A stretch of 64,000 nucleotides of DNA from Cryptomeria japonica. Taxonomy: Eukaryota; Streptophyta; Pinopsida; Cupressales; Cupressaceae. A model generated the notes under the pieces. That model had not been told where the DNA came from and did no database searches. It was given only the letters and a program-made list of their open reading frames with translations. Position 1 is the first letter of the stretch. Every line of letters starts with the position of its first letter. This document shows positions 22,041 to 34,855 of this stretch, piece after piece. The DNA lies in the NCBI RefSeq assembly GCF_030272615.1, contig NC_081410.1, positions 258,649,533 through 258,713,532 on the forward strand. The letters run 5' to 3'. The position numbers and the translations under genes were made by a program.

Positions 22041-25000
22041 TGTAGTACCCCTGCCCTAATCAATCTCTAATCTCAGTTTAATCTTGGTTAGTTTATCTTA
22101 ATATAATGTTATAGTCAGATGTTTGATTTAATGCATAGTTGTTGATGTGGTTTTCACACTAGTTGTATGCAAGTTGTTTAGTGTTCCTATTTCATGGTAT
22201 TAATATCGAGCTAACGCTTTCATTAAGTTTATATATGTATGCATGTATGACTCTTGGTTGCAAGAGATTTCAGGTACAACGCCGCATGAGTGCGAGGTTC
22301 GTCTTCACCTGGATTTGCAGGTTTGAGTGTACCTCTCTAATCCTTAGAGTTGGATTAGGTTGTTGTAAGACCCTAGTTGACCCTAGTTGTGCTCAAGTGA
22401 GCATCATCAGTCGTCGTCGGTATTCCCTTTTGTTGGGTTTGCGAGTCATCTGTTTGGTTGACCTTCTCGGTTTGCGTGCTTGGTGTGTATGGTTAAATTG
22501 ATTAATTAATTAGTCCTTAGTATTCAATTTGATTAAATATGTGTTTGTGCATTAAAGATCATTGGACTAGATTAATCGGGATTTCGTTATGCATTTTTCG
22601 TTGATATTGGATTGCTCGTTTGAAAGTGGGGGTAAGTTCAATTAAATGACTGATTTTGAATATTAAATGCGTTTTGCATATGTTGTCGAAAAAGAAAGTT
22701 CTGTATTTAATTGCAATAGATTTAATTGTTTTCTATTGGCTTATTAAATTAGAAAGGGTAAATTTAATTAAATGAGAAAAATCGATTTTTAATTGGAAAG
22801 CAATTTAATTGTTGATATAGTTGGAATAAGAATTAATTTTGAGAATTATTTTTAAATAAAAATTTTAATTCCAAAAATGGAATTTTTGGTCAACTCTCGA
22901 TTATAACCTAAATTTTGGGAAAATTTTGGGGATGGTCATTTTTGGAAAGTTTTTGGTTGGAGAATATTTTTGGATGAAATTTGGGGGATTTTGGAAGGAA
23001 GGAAGGTTTTGGGAGCTCCAGATTGGGGCTCTTCAGCAGATCTTGCCAGGAATGCGAGATCAGGTTGGATCTGCTTACCAATTTAGTTCTTGTTTATAAT
23101 AAAATAAATTTGGGGTTTTGTTGTTCCTCAATCTATTTTGGGTGTTGAAACCCATTTGTGTTTGAAACCCTTTGTGTGTGGAAAGGATGAATGCCATCAA
23201 GAAAATATGATACTAAATCATTGTTCTTTTAAACCAAAATTATATTAATCAAAATTTATATTCATTTTTTTTGGTTGGGCGTTTTTATTAATTTTCGAAC
23301 TGTGGAGATTTATTAAAAAAAAATGGGAGGTCTGTTAAAAACTCGGGGTTTGGGGTTGGAGGGCGGGGAGCGGAGCTCCACCCGCCTCCTCCATCCCTCC
23401 CCCGCTCATCCCCGCTTGCTGTGGCCGTTTCCCCCCGCACCTTGTGCCGCTCGCAGTGGCTGCGGCTCACTGCGATGGCCACAGGGGCCGAGGCGGCCGC
23501 AAGGCACCGCTGAACCTGCGTGCATCGCAGTGGCGCCGCCGCCAAGGCTCTCTGCAGCTGGGGTTTGGGTTGCCCAACCCCCGCGTTGGGAGGTGGGCCC
23601 GGCCTTCGCCGCCCCCCTTTTTAAAATGCATTTTTTTTTGGTTAGTATTTAAATGTGGCTTTTTTTTTAATGTATTTTTTTTATTATTCAAAAAAAATGC
23701 ATAGATTATAATATTTTAATATTATTTAATGGGAATTTTTAATTAAGATTTAATTATGAACAATGTGGCATAAATGAATATATGCTGATGATTCTTAGAT
23801 AGATTATTATGCTAGATTTAATATTAAATTGGGTATATTTTGGGTAGATGAAATATTGTTGTATTGGAAAAATCTTTTTGAGTTAAAACGTACTTTATTC
23901 CCATATATATATATTGTTTGAAGATTTTAAGGGTATAAGTCATCTGGTAAGGTTCGAAATGAATATTTAACCATTGGTCATTAGAAATTTAAACGATATG
24001 CTTTTGGAAATGATTATCTTCATTTAGACTCTCTTTTTATATTATATTTCTGTGATCCGTATAGTGCATCTGGTCTTGGAAAAAAAAAAAATGAAACTGT
24101 AGTGGTCGGTTTTGAACCAGTATGTCAATGACGTTTTGATTGGAGATTAAATATCTTATTTAATTGATTAATGGTTGTCTGAGATTTATTAATATGAATT
24201 GGTTTAAAAACTCATTATGGCTTAATATGTCTGTTCGATGCTTTGAACCTTAGAGAGTTAGAAAGCCAAGAACAACCTATCCCAAGATGAGGTAGATAAC
24301 TGTAATCTGATATAGATCTTGTAGAAAACTTGATTGACATTTAATGTCTAGATTAATTTGGAGAAAGATTGGTTCTGTTGAATGTTGCCTTTGCGAGTTT
24401 AATTTCTGTATTCGCTTTTAATTATGAAATGGCAAGAGTGCTTTGTTTGATAGGTCCCTGTCGTATGGAATGATTTGGGGTACCTATATCAGTCCTCGGT
24501 CCCAAGTTGACTGTTGTTTGTGGTAGTGTCGTATTTGGTCATATCCTCTATGTGGGTGTCGAATGTTGAATCGTGGTTGACCTTAGTCGGTCAGGTCTCT
24601 AGTTTGAGTACCGTCTGTCAGTGCACCTCGTATGATGTCATGTTTGACCAATGGTGGATTTCTCCATCTTGAACTCCGTTCGTCTGACCATGTGTATTCC
24701 TTGGGTTTGAGTTCGTCTGAGTTAGTCTAGTGTCATATGGGAAAGTGGCTTTCGATTGGGGGCTGCGCCCAAAGTGGCTGCTGGGTAACCCATCGAAAGT
24801 GAGTCTAATAAGTGATAACCTATCAGTAGATTAGAATGTAATCTCTAAGTAAGATAATTGTGCCTCACACATGGGACGAGTGCTATAATAGATTCGACAT
24901 GCTGTGAGAAGGCCTGAAATGGCAAACCACCATCCTTGTCTTCACGAGAGGATGTGTGGGTCCACATGAGGCTTGGATGGGCCGGAGGCTCGGATTAGGT

Positions 25001-26143
25001 TACCAGGGTAACCCAGTGTATGGGGCCGGGACCTATGAAGACCTACCATGGTAACCATACCAGGTTGTGTGATGACACTTGTCCCTACGTTCGCTAGTGT
25101 GTTGTCGTTTTGTCCTGTTAGGAGTACCTTTGTGGGTCATCCTTTTGTCTCTGCCCTTGTGAGTATCGGTTTCATGTTAGACCTTGGGTGGTGATGACTC
25201 AGTTTTATGGATGCTCTTCTGGACCTTTGTATTAACTTTGATTATGTTCAGTTGGATCCTGTTCTTTTTAGGGATCGTTTATGTATTTATTGACCGGTGC
25301 GGTCGCTTGTATATTGTTTGTATTTCGCCTTGATGGCCGGATTGTAATGGTGTAACCTCTTGTATTCTTAACTTTATTATTTATCAGAGGGGTCTTACAG
25401 TTGAGCAGACCCGGAGATGTAGCCCTTTAGGGGTGAACTCCGAGATCATTATGGTGTTATGTGATGTATTCTCTTATGTTTCCTTTATTCAGCTTTATCG
25501 TGTATGGGTAGCTTATGTTAGAATGGTTAAGTGGATAAATGGAATTAACTTTAAATGCTTATTTGCAGTCTTCTTAAATGCCATTGCGATCGAATGCATA
25601 AGTGGTTTAGATGAGATTTATTGTAGATGCATGTATGCAATCATCTTTTAAAATGTATTAAATTGGAATATGAAAGAATGTAACTTAGAGTAATGGGATA
25701 TATTCAGTTGTTGTTAAGGAAATTAAGTATGCTGGAAAAGATCTCATATGTTTATGATGAAATTCTAGTGGGTTAGAATATTAGATGTATGGCTTGTAAT
25801 TTTAAATGAAAAGCTTGAATGAAGATTATGAATAGATCTTAATGGATGAATCTTTGCTTGTGTTTTATATTTCCATCTTCTGAAAGAAATTATCCTAAGT
25901 AAGAATTATCTCGTATTAAGATAATCGGCTTATTGGATTAATTGTGTGAGTTAAGTGAATTGTGGAATTTAAGTAATCTCGTTGGGAAACTCTTTAGGTG
26001 TTAGTTGGAGTCTTCTGCTATGTAATTTGAATCTTTGTTATCTTGTTGTATCTTATGTGGTGTAACTTTTTAAAAAAAAATTATTGCACTCTATTCTTGA
26101 GTTATGGCTTAATCCCTTCGGAGTTTCCTGGCGGGGCATTACA
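22041..26143 (+). repeat. LARD LTR 2 (middle, shared)
   Basis: Same termini as LTR 1 (TGTAGTACCC to GGGGCATTACA). It serves as 3' LTR of the first internal domain and 5' LTR of the second. Its flanks are a PPT on the left and a PBS on the right, with no target duplication of its own, so it is internal to a composite. In the GC-rich block it differs from LTRs 1 and 3 by a cluster of changes, including about 8 extra bases near 23487-23500. Confidence 0.95.
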
Positions 26144-26145
26144 TT

Positions 26146-26158
26146 TGGTATCAGAGCC
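26146..26158 (+). promoter_or_regulatory. PBS of LARD internal domain 2
   Basis: TGGTATCAGAGCC, identical to the site at 18336 and in the same position relative to the LTR end. Confidence 0.95.
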
Positions 26159-27985
26159 CATGTTGCAAACATTGGGATCTCTGGTGTCGCGTGTGCCCTC
26201 TATTTGTGTGAGGTGTATCAACCTTATGTGTATGCTTGTCCTCCTTTTGCATGTGAGTGATTGAGCAGACCTTGACTGGTGTGTAACGTGTGTGTTCACA
26301 CCTTGTTTTCGCCTTCTTGATGTTGGTGTTTTTTTTGAGTGTTTATATGTGCATTGTGTGCTTATTGATGTCTGGGTCTATGATTACTTTTATTCTGAAA
26401 GAGAGTCGTATGTACCTTCCCTTATTGAGTGTTGTACTCTTTAGACTAATCCATTTGGGTTGGTCCGTGCTTGTCTTGAGTACGAGAGTGCGAATTGTGT
26501 TGGTTTAAGATTATGATCCAGCTTAATGTTGTCCACTTGAAGGACTAGTATGGCAAATATTGAATGCTTATTATGTAGAAAATTAAAAATCATCACCATT
26601 CCTCTCTCTCTTTCTGGAAATTAAAATGATTAGGATATGTGTAATTATCTCTGAATTGAGTTTCTTGTTTGCTAGAGAAAAGGGTGTGACTTCTTGAACC
26701 CTTGTGTGAGCCTTATGAAGCTTATGTTTTTAGATTATTAAAGGGGCTATGGATTTTAAAGTTCATATTGGTTATTGGGAGAAAACTGTATGTGTACGTT
26801 TAAAGAATTCTCCATATGTATCTTGTAGGAGTAGCATGATTAAATTCTACCTTAGTAAGGTGCATTTCTATGTGGATAGTTGAATTATGTGAAACTGCTT
26901 GGTTTGTAGAAGAAGTATTAAAAGGAGCATGTTATTGTAGCTTCGAGAGAGTATTAATGTGTTTTCCGAAAGATTGTTTTATGTGTATCATTAAAACAGT
27001 TTGATTGAAGATTTATTTTAGCTAATGCTCCATGGAACTCGTTTTTGGGTATATGTAAGTACCTTAATGTGTTTAGAAAGTGCGAATGAAAAGCTTGTTT
27101 GATGTGCATGAATTAATATGTTTTATTTGGGTAATAGCTCTTTGCTTATCTTTGATCGTAATGTGATCTTCTCTAATAGGTTGCAAATTATGACATGTGT
27201 CTATATTGTATTATTATAAGTGAGTGTTCTTAAGAGGCCTTGCATTATCGAAAGATTGCCTGTCTTGATCTCTGTTTTGTCTGGAAAACTAGAACCTCCT
27301 GTTGCAACCATAATTATTGAAAGTGTTTTGTTAGGCTGATTGTCATCCTTCTAACGGTAGCGAAATGAAAACCGTGCAATTGAAATGATAGGCTTATAGT
27401 GAGAAATTTAATAATGTAGTGTGATCTTGATTGATCTTGTGTCTTTGTAAGAAATAGTTTGGTTATCAAACTCTCCTTCCCTTCTCTTTGCCTAATCATA
27501 AGAATTTTAGAAATGGTATTGAAGAATGCATTGATTTAAATAAAATGTTTATAAAACATGTGAAATTGTGCTGTTGCATTTTGGCTTCATATTGAAAGAT
27601 GAAAGTCCTCTTTGAGAAAAGAATTTGCTTAGCTAGTAATTTAGTTGCGAATGTTTAGTGAAATTTGAGAAAGATATAGGAATGATGTTATTTCCTTATG
27701 TAATTGTGAATTGTTAATTATTTCAGTACTTGTATCTAGAGTAAACTTGATTCAGTTATTTATATAGAAAGTATAATTGAAATCTTACTTGAATAGATGT
27801 TAGCGTACTAAAAAGTACTCCCCGTAAATGTGACTAAACCAGTACTTGTGTATTTGTGTGTATTGTAAGAAACCAGTGCTTATTATGTGTGCCCATGGAT
27901 TGGTGAAGTAATCAACCATGGATGATATGTAGCTTATGAGTATGGGAAACCATACTGTTTATGTAATGTTGCTTATTTGTTTCCC

Positions 27986-28023
27986 TACTGAGTACCAAAC
28001 CTCGGGTTGTGGGTAACTCAGTA
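27986..28023 (+). other. Nested hairpin in LARD internal domain 2
   Basis: Identical to the hairpin at 20177-20214, about 1.84 kb downstream of the PBS as in copy 1, although neighbouring bases differ between the copies. Confidence 0.7.
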
Positions 28024-28410
28024 TGTTAAGGGGTAGTATTCGAAGTAACCGTTCCTTGAATAGTATGGATTGGCGTACGAGTAATTTCGGCGCGAAGCGA
28101 CTTTAGCTTCTCTACTTCGAGGAATGATATAGTTGTACTATTAAACTGTATCAAAGGTGTACTCAATACTTTCCCTTTTTGATGAATCTATTTATAGGTT
28201 TATGTGTGTCAACCTGTTCCTTTCCTTTAATTGAGCATATGGATGGTGATTCTTGTGTTTAGTGATGGTGTGATTTGGAGGATCCTTTGCCTTGTCTTCA
28301 TGAAAGATAGGTTTATTCACATGTGTTGCCAGGTAGTTTGTGTTGGTGGGTATGTGGGTGGACCCTAGTCGTGTATACCTCTGACTTACGGCGAGTATCC
28401 TTCTAGATAC

Positions 28411-28575
28411 ATCGCTATGCGGGATGTGACTTGCGCGTGCTTTTTCCGCGAGGTACACTACCATGCGGGATACGCCCATTGCGTGTTTTCTCCACTTGGG
28501 GTATTGCCATGGCACGTGACGACGTGATGCGCGGTGATGTCGAGGTGCACACTGCCATGCCATGTGGGTAGTGTG
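28411..28575 (+). repeat. GC-rich degenerate tandem repeat, LARD copy 2
   Basis: Counterpart of 20601-20770 with the same unit boundaries and a few substitutions. Confidence 0.65.
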
Positions 28576-29836
28576 ACTATGTCGCACCACATGATGAGCT
28601 ACTGCAATAGCTAGTCAGATGTTGCTTCCTTCCTCGTTGGTGGCTAGATGTTAGTCACACAGTGATGTTATGTGCAGTTGTGATATTATTTATATTCTTT
28701 GGGGATCAGCAATTTATTTTACGTTGACTTTGAAGGTTTAGCCACGATCTTGTGATCTTTTGCACTTTTGATTTGGTGTTGAAATTCCGGATTATTTTCT
28801 TACCTTATTGTTGGAATTAATGATTTATTACCTTTATTCGTTTGTACTTGGTGGCTGAATTGGTTTATCCTTATTGTTTTCGTATGTTGGTCTTGCTTTG
28901 AAATGTGAAATTCCTCTCCAAAGACGTATGACACGGATTTGGTAGAGAGTGTGTGAGGAAGTTGATGTAGGGAACCTTGAGGATGGGGGTATGTGAGGCT
29001 GTTATGCAGCTAGGATCCACTACTTACCTATGTGTGGTGACTATCTCTTGGAGGCTAACCACCTTGCTCAACAAGGGATATTCACAAAGGTCTTGTATGG
29101 AAGGTAGCACCGCTATGGTGTGCCTAGCACCATCGAGCCTTGAGTGAGATATTGGATGTTTTTGATCATATTGTTGTTCAGAGATCAGGCATAGAGATGC
29201 TGATCATGCATGTTGTCTTTGATCGAGCATTAGACATGCTCACATGTGGCCTTTTGTGTTATGCATTCCAGTTATGTGGATGGTTATTATTTGTATCATG
29301 GAGTAAATTGTGTTAGCTTGTCACTATGTTATGGGACATAGTCTTTGGAAAGGTTTTCTTATGCCTGGCAAGTGTAACAATGGAGTTATATTTTTGTTGC
29401 TCTTATTTATCGAAGGTTAATTTGGTTGTAGAAATTGATATTTAAGCTAGTTCTATTCAATAAAATTTTATGATAAAGATGGATTGGTAAAGGAAATTGA
29501 TCTTGATGGCATGTTTTCTAGTCATGTTTGAGAGATGATTATGGTAATTGTTGTTTACCTCTTTGTAATGCTTTAATTTGGTGTAATGAAAGGAAGCAAA
29601 TTCTTGTTGCTCTGCTATGATTGCGGATAATTCCTAGAATATTTTTAAGGAATGTATGGTTTTAGATGTATCTTGGCAATGGATAATGGCATTTGTAAAG
29701 GATTTTGCAAAAATATTTCATTTGATTATAGAAAGATTTCTATGTGCAATTTGATCTTTGTTGAATGAGTTTTAGGGCTGATGCGTACGATATGTTCTCC
29801 ATCTAGCCTTACGACTTCCAGGAGTAAGTCAGAACC

Positions 29837-29849
29837 TAGGGGGGGAGAA
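29837..29849 (+). other. Polypurine tract, LARD copy 2
   Basis: TAGGGGGGGAGAA directly precedes LTR 3 and is identical to the tract before LTR 2. Confidence 0.92.
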
Positions 29850-32800
29850 TGTAGTACCCCTGCCCTAATCAATCTCTAATCTCAGTTTAATCTTGGTTAG
29901 TTTATCTTAATATAATGTTATAGTCAGATGTTTGATTTAATGCATAGCTGTTGATGTGGTTTTCACACTAGTTGTATGCAAGTTGTTTAGTGTTCCTATT
30001 TTGTGGTATTAATATCGGGCTAACAATTTCATTAAGTTTATATATGTATGCATGTATGACTCTTGGTTGCAGGAGATTTCAGGTACAACGCCACATGAGT
30101 GCGAGGTTCGTCTTCACCTGGATTTGCAGGTTTGAGTGTACCTCTCTAATCCTTAGAGTTGGATTAGGTGGTCGTAAGACCCTAGTTGACCCTAGTCATG
30201 CTCAAGTGAGCATCATCAGTCATCGTTGGTATTCCCTTTTGTTGGGTTTGCGAGTCATCTGTTTGGTTGACCTTCTCGGTTTGCGTGCTTGGTGTGTATG
30301 GTTAAATTGATTAATTAATTAGTCCTTAGTATTCAATTTGATTAAATATGTGTTTGTGCATTAAAGATCATTGGACTAGATTAATCGAGATTTCGTTATG
30401 CGTTTTTCGTTGATATTGGATTGCTCGTTTTAAAGTGGGAGTAAGTTCAATTAAATGACTGATTTTGAATATTAAATGCGTTTTGCATATGCTGTCGAAA
30501 AAGAAAGTTCTGTATTTAATTGCAATAGATTTAATTGTTTTCTGTTGGCTTATTAAATTAGAAAGGGTAAATTGAATTAAATGAGAAAAATCGATTTTTA
30601 ATTGGAAAGCAATTTAATTGTTGATATAGTTAAAATAAGAATTAATTTTGAGAATTATTTTTAAATAAAAATTTTAATTCCAAAAATGGAATTTTTGGTC
30701 AACTCTCGATTATAACCTAAATTTTGGGAAAATTTTGGGGATGGTCATTTTTGGAAAGTTTTTGGTTGGAGAATATTTTTGGATGAAATTTGGGGGATTT
30801 TGGAAGGAAGGAAGGTTTTGGGAGCTGCAGATTGGGGCTCTTCAGCAGATCTTGCCAGGAATGCGAGATCAGGTTGGATCTGCTTACCAATTTAGTTCTT
30901 GTTTATAATAAAATAAATTTGGGGTTTTGCTGTTCCTCAATCTATTTTGGGTGTTGAAACCCATTTGTGTTTGAAACCCTTTGTGTGTGGAAAGGATGAA
31001 TGCCATCAAGAAAATATGATACTAAATCATTGTTCTTTTAAACCAAAATTATATTAATCGAAATTTATATTCATTTTTTTTGGTTGGGCATTTTTATTAA
31101 TTTTCGAACTGTGGAGATTTATTAAAAATAAATGGGAGGTCTGTTAAAAACTCGAGGTTTGGGGTTGGAGGGCGGGGAGCGGAGCTCCACCTGCCTCCTC
31201 CTCCCCTCCGCCGCTCATTCCCGCTCGCTGTGGCCGTTTCCCCCCGCACCTTGTGCCGCTCGCAGTGGCTGCGGCTCACTACGATGGTCGTAGGTGCCGC
31301 AAGGCACCGCGGAATGTGCGTGCATCGTAGTGGTGCCGCCGCCAAGGCTCTCTGTGGCTGGGGTTTGGCTTGCCCAACCCCCGCGTTGGGAGGTGGGCCC
31401 GGCCTTCGCCACCCCCCTTTTTAAAATGCTTTTTTTTTTTGGTTAGTATTTAAATGTGGCTTTTTTTTTAATGTATTTTTTTATTATTCAAAAAAAATGC
31501 ATAGATTATAATATTTTAATATTATTTAATGGGAATTTTTAATTAAGATTTAATTATGAACAATGTGGCATAAATGAATATATGCTGATGATTCTTAGAT
31601 AGATTATTATGCTAGATTTAATATTAAATTGGGTATATTTTGGGTAGATGAAATATTGTTGTATTGGAAAGATCTTTTTGAGTTAAAACGTACTTTATTC
31701 CCATATATATATTGTTTGAAGATTTTAAGGGTATAAGTCATCTGGTAAGGTTCGAAATGAATATTTAACCATTGGTCATTAGAAATTTAAATGATATGCT
31801 TTTGGAAATGATTATCTTCATTTAGACTCTCTTTTTATATTATATTTCTTTGATCCGTATAGTGCATCTGGTCTTGGAAAAAAAAAAAATGAAACTGTAG
31901 AGGTCGGTTTTGAACCAGTATGTCAATGACGTTTTGATTGGAGATTAAATATCTTATTTAATTGATTAATGGTTGTCTGAGATTTATTAATATGAATTGG
32001 TTTAAAAACTCATTATGGCCTAATATGTCTGTTCGATGCTTTGAACCTTAGAGAGTTAGAAAGCCAAGAACAACCTATCCCTAGATGAGGTAGATAACTG
32101 TAATCTGATATAGATCTTGTAGAAAACTTGATCGACATTTAATGTCTAGATTAATTTGGAGAAAGATTGGTTCTGTTGAATGTTGCCTTTGCGAGTTTAA
32201 TTTCTGTATTCGCTTTTAATTATGAAATGGCAAGAGTGCTTTGTTTGATAGGTCCCTGTCGTATGGAATGATTTGGGGTACCTGTATCAGTCCTCGGTCC
32301 CAAGTTGACTGTTGTTTGTGGTAGTGTCGTATTTGGTCATATCCTCTATGTGGGTGTCGAATTTTGAATCGTGGTTGACCTTAGTCGGTCAGGTCTCTAG
32401 TTTGAGTACCGTCTATCAGTGCACCTCGTATGATGTCATGTTTGACCAATGGTGGATTTCTCCATCTTGAACTTTGTTCATCTGACCATGTGTATTCCTT
32501 GGGTTTGAGTTCATCTGAGTTAGTCTAGTGTTGTATGGGAAAGTGCCTTTCGATTGGGGGCCGCGCCCAAAGTGGCTGCTGGGTAACCCGTCGAAAGTGA
32601 GTCTAATAAGTGATAACCTATTAGTAGATTAGAATGTAATCTCTAAGTAAGATAATTGTGCCTCACACATGGGATGAGTGCTATCATAGATTCAACATGT
32701 TGTGAGAAGGCCTGAAATGGCAAACCACCATCCTTGTCTTCACGAGAGGATGTGTGGGTCCACATGAGGCTTGGATGGGCCGGAGGCTCGGATTAGGTTA

Positions 32801-33941
32801 CCAGGGTAACCCAGTGTATGGGGCCAGGACCTATGAAGACCTGCCATGGTAACCATACCAGGTTGTGTGATGACACTTGTCCCTACGTTCGCTAGTGTGT
32901 TGTTGTTTTGTCCTGTTAGGAGTACCTTTATGGGTCGTCCTTTTGTCTCTGCCCTTGTGAGTATCGGTTTCATGTTAGACCTTGGGTGGTGATGACTCAG
33001 TTTTATGGATGCTCTTCTGGACCTTTGTATTAGCTTTGATTATGTTCAGCTGGATCCTGTTCTTTTCAGGGATCGTTTATGTATTTATTGACCGGTGCGG
33101 TCGCTTGTATATTGTTTGTATTTCGCCTTGATGGCCGGATTGTAATGGTGTAACCTCTTGTATTCTTAACTTTATTATTTATCAGAGGGGTCTTGCAGTT
33201 GAGTAGACCCGGAGATGTAGCCCTTTAGGGGTGAACTCTGAGATCATTATGGTGTTATGTGATGTATTCTCTTATGTTTCCTTTATTCAGCTTTATCATG
33301 TATGAGTAGCTTATGTTAGAATGGTTAAGTGGATAAATGGAATTAACTTTAAATGCTTATTTGCAATCTTCTTGAATGCCATTGCGATCAAATGCATAAG
33401 TGGTTTAGATGAGATTTATTGTAGATGCATGTATGCAATCATCTTTTAAAATGTATTAAATTGGAATATGAAATAATGTAACTTAGAGTAATGGGATATA
33501 TTTAGTTGTTGTTAAGGAAATTAAGTATATTGGAAAAGATCTCATATGTTTATGATGAAATTCTAGTGGGTTAGAATATTAGATGTATGGCTTTTTATTT
33601 TAAATGAAAAGCTTGAATGAAGATTATGAATAGATCTTAATGGATGAATCTTTGCTTGTGTTTTATATTTCCATCTTCTGAAAGAAATTATCCTAAGTAA
33701 GAATTATCTCGTATTAAGATAATCAGCTTATTGGATTAATTGTGTGAGTTAAGTGAATTGTGGAATTTAAGTAATCTCGTTGGGAAACTCTTTAGGTGTT
33801 ATTTGAAGTCTTCTGCTATGTAATCTGAATCTTTGTTATCTTGTTGTATCTTATGTGGTGTAACTTTTAAAAAAAAAATTATTGCACTCTATTCTTGAGT
33901 TGTGGCTTAATCCCTTTGGAGTTTCCTGGCGGGGCATTACA
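29850..33941 (+). repeat. LARD LTR 3
   Basis: Begins TGTAGTACCC and ends GGGGCATTACA, 4.09 kb, about 98% identical to LTRs 1 and 2. Its GC-rich block shares the LTR 1 form rather than the LTR 2 form. It is followed directly by the gatct duplication. Confidence 0.95.
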
Positions 33942-33946
33942 GATCT
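33942..33946. repeat. Target-site duplication gatct (right)
   Basis: Matches 14238-14242 exactly. The pair shows that the whole 19.7 kb triple-LTR unit occupies one integration site. Confidence 0.92.
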
Positions 33947-34828
33947 GCTGATTGGGTAATGATGATTGTTCAATTTTTGGCTAATAAAATTTGGTCACGT
34001 GTCACCTGCGTGGTAGAGAATATGGAGTGTGCGGCCAATGTGGTTTAATCATAAATTTCCAAGTGTTGTCTGATAGATCCTACATGGTGGCTGGCTCTTG
34101 CTGCTGCTAAAAAAAGACAGGGAGCGGCAAGCAAAACACATGCGGAAGGATGTGGAGAGGATGCCGAAGAATGTGGTCGACGCCGCTGAGAACATGGGCA
34201 GTGGAGCAGGTAAAGTCAGTGCCAACAAGAAGTGGTGGCCGACGGTGCTTACAAGCACCGAAGAAGATCCATGGAGGAAGAATGGTCGGGTGAGAACCGT
34301 CGATGGGGAAATGACCAGGAAGGATGGATCAGCAGGAGCTACAGGAGGTGGTTTCAATGGGGCCCAAGAAAGTGGGCAGGCAGGTGGTACGACCCTACAC
34401 ACTACATAGGGTACGACGCCTACAAACAAATAACTTCCCCCCCACCCCTCCCTTACAAAATATAAATTCACCCAACCAAAATATATGTATATTTAAAAAA
34501 AAAACTTTTACAAATATATTTTTTTTTTAAAACTGTGAAATATTTAGAAATATAAAATTTAAAACAACAATTTCGCAAAAAAATTTAATATATTTTTTTT
34601 TAACAAAATCTATACTGTACACCCAAATTAGGCAAAAAATTCCTTTTCAGCCCAAAATGCAATTTTCACCAAAAATGATCGAATTTATACTCAATATTTA
34701 TGGAAACGGCCTCCCAAATGCAATGGTGAGGTCAAAATTGCCATAGGATGACCCCAAAATGTGCATCTCCTCATATCCAAAAATGGAATGCTCCAAAAGC
34801 TCTCCAACAAGACTAATCAATGAAGCCC
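33947..34828. other. Non-coding flank, unclassified
   Basis: Continues the locus broken at 14242. It contains a CACGTG palindrome at 33996, a moderately GC-rich part (about 34090-34420) with open frames on both strands but no recognisable domain, and then A/T-rich sequence with poly-A and poly-T runs. The last 350 bases lie downstream of a minus-strand PBS and may be the start of that element's internal region. I see no supported gene. Confidence 0.4.
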
Positions 34829-34845
34829 CAATGGCTCTGATACCA
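34829..34845 (-). promoter_or_regulatory. PBS of short minus-strand LTR element
   Basis: On the minus strand TGGTATCAGAGCCATTG lies ten bases beyond the LTR end, matching the initiator tRNA-Met type perfectly over its first 13 bases. Confidence 0.8.
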
Positions 34846-34855
34846 TCTAAGAATT

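Larger units (their letters stand above)
26144..29849 (+). mobile_element. LARD internal domain 2 (non-coding)
   Basis: A near-identical repeat of 18334-22040 with scattered substitutions and very small indels (about 98% by eye). It has its own PBS at 26146, hairpin at 27986, GC-rich repeat at about 28411 and PPT at 29837. No coding motif was found. Confidence 0.92.

Noticed and set aside
34098-34471. Host gene suggested by the GC-richer open frames on both strands
   Set aside because: No domain, no splice structure and no consistent composition; the two strands are equally open.
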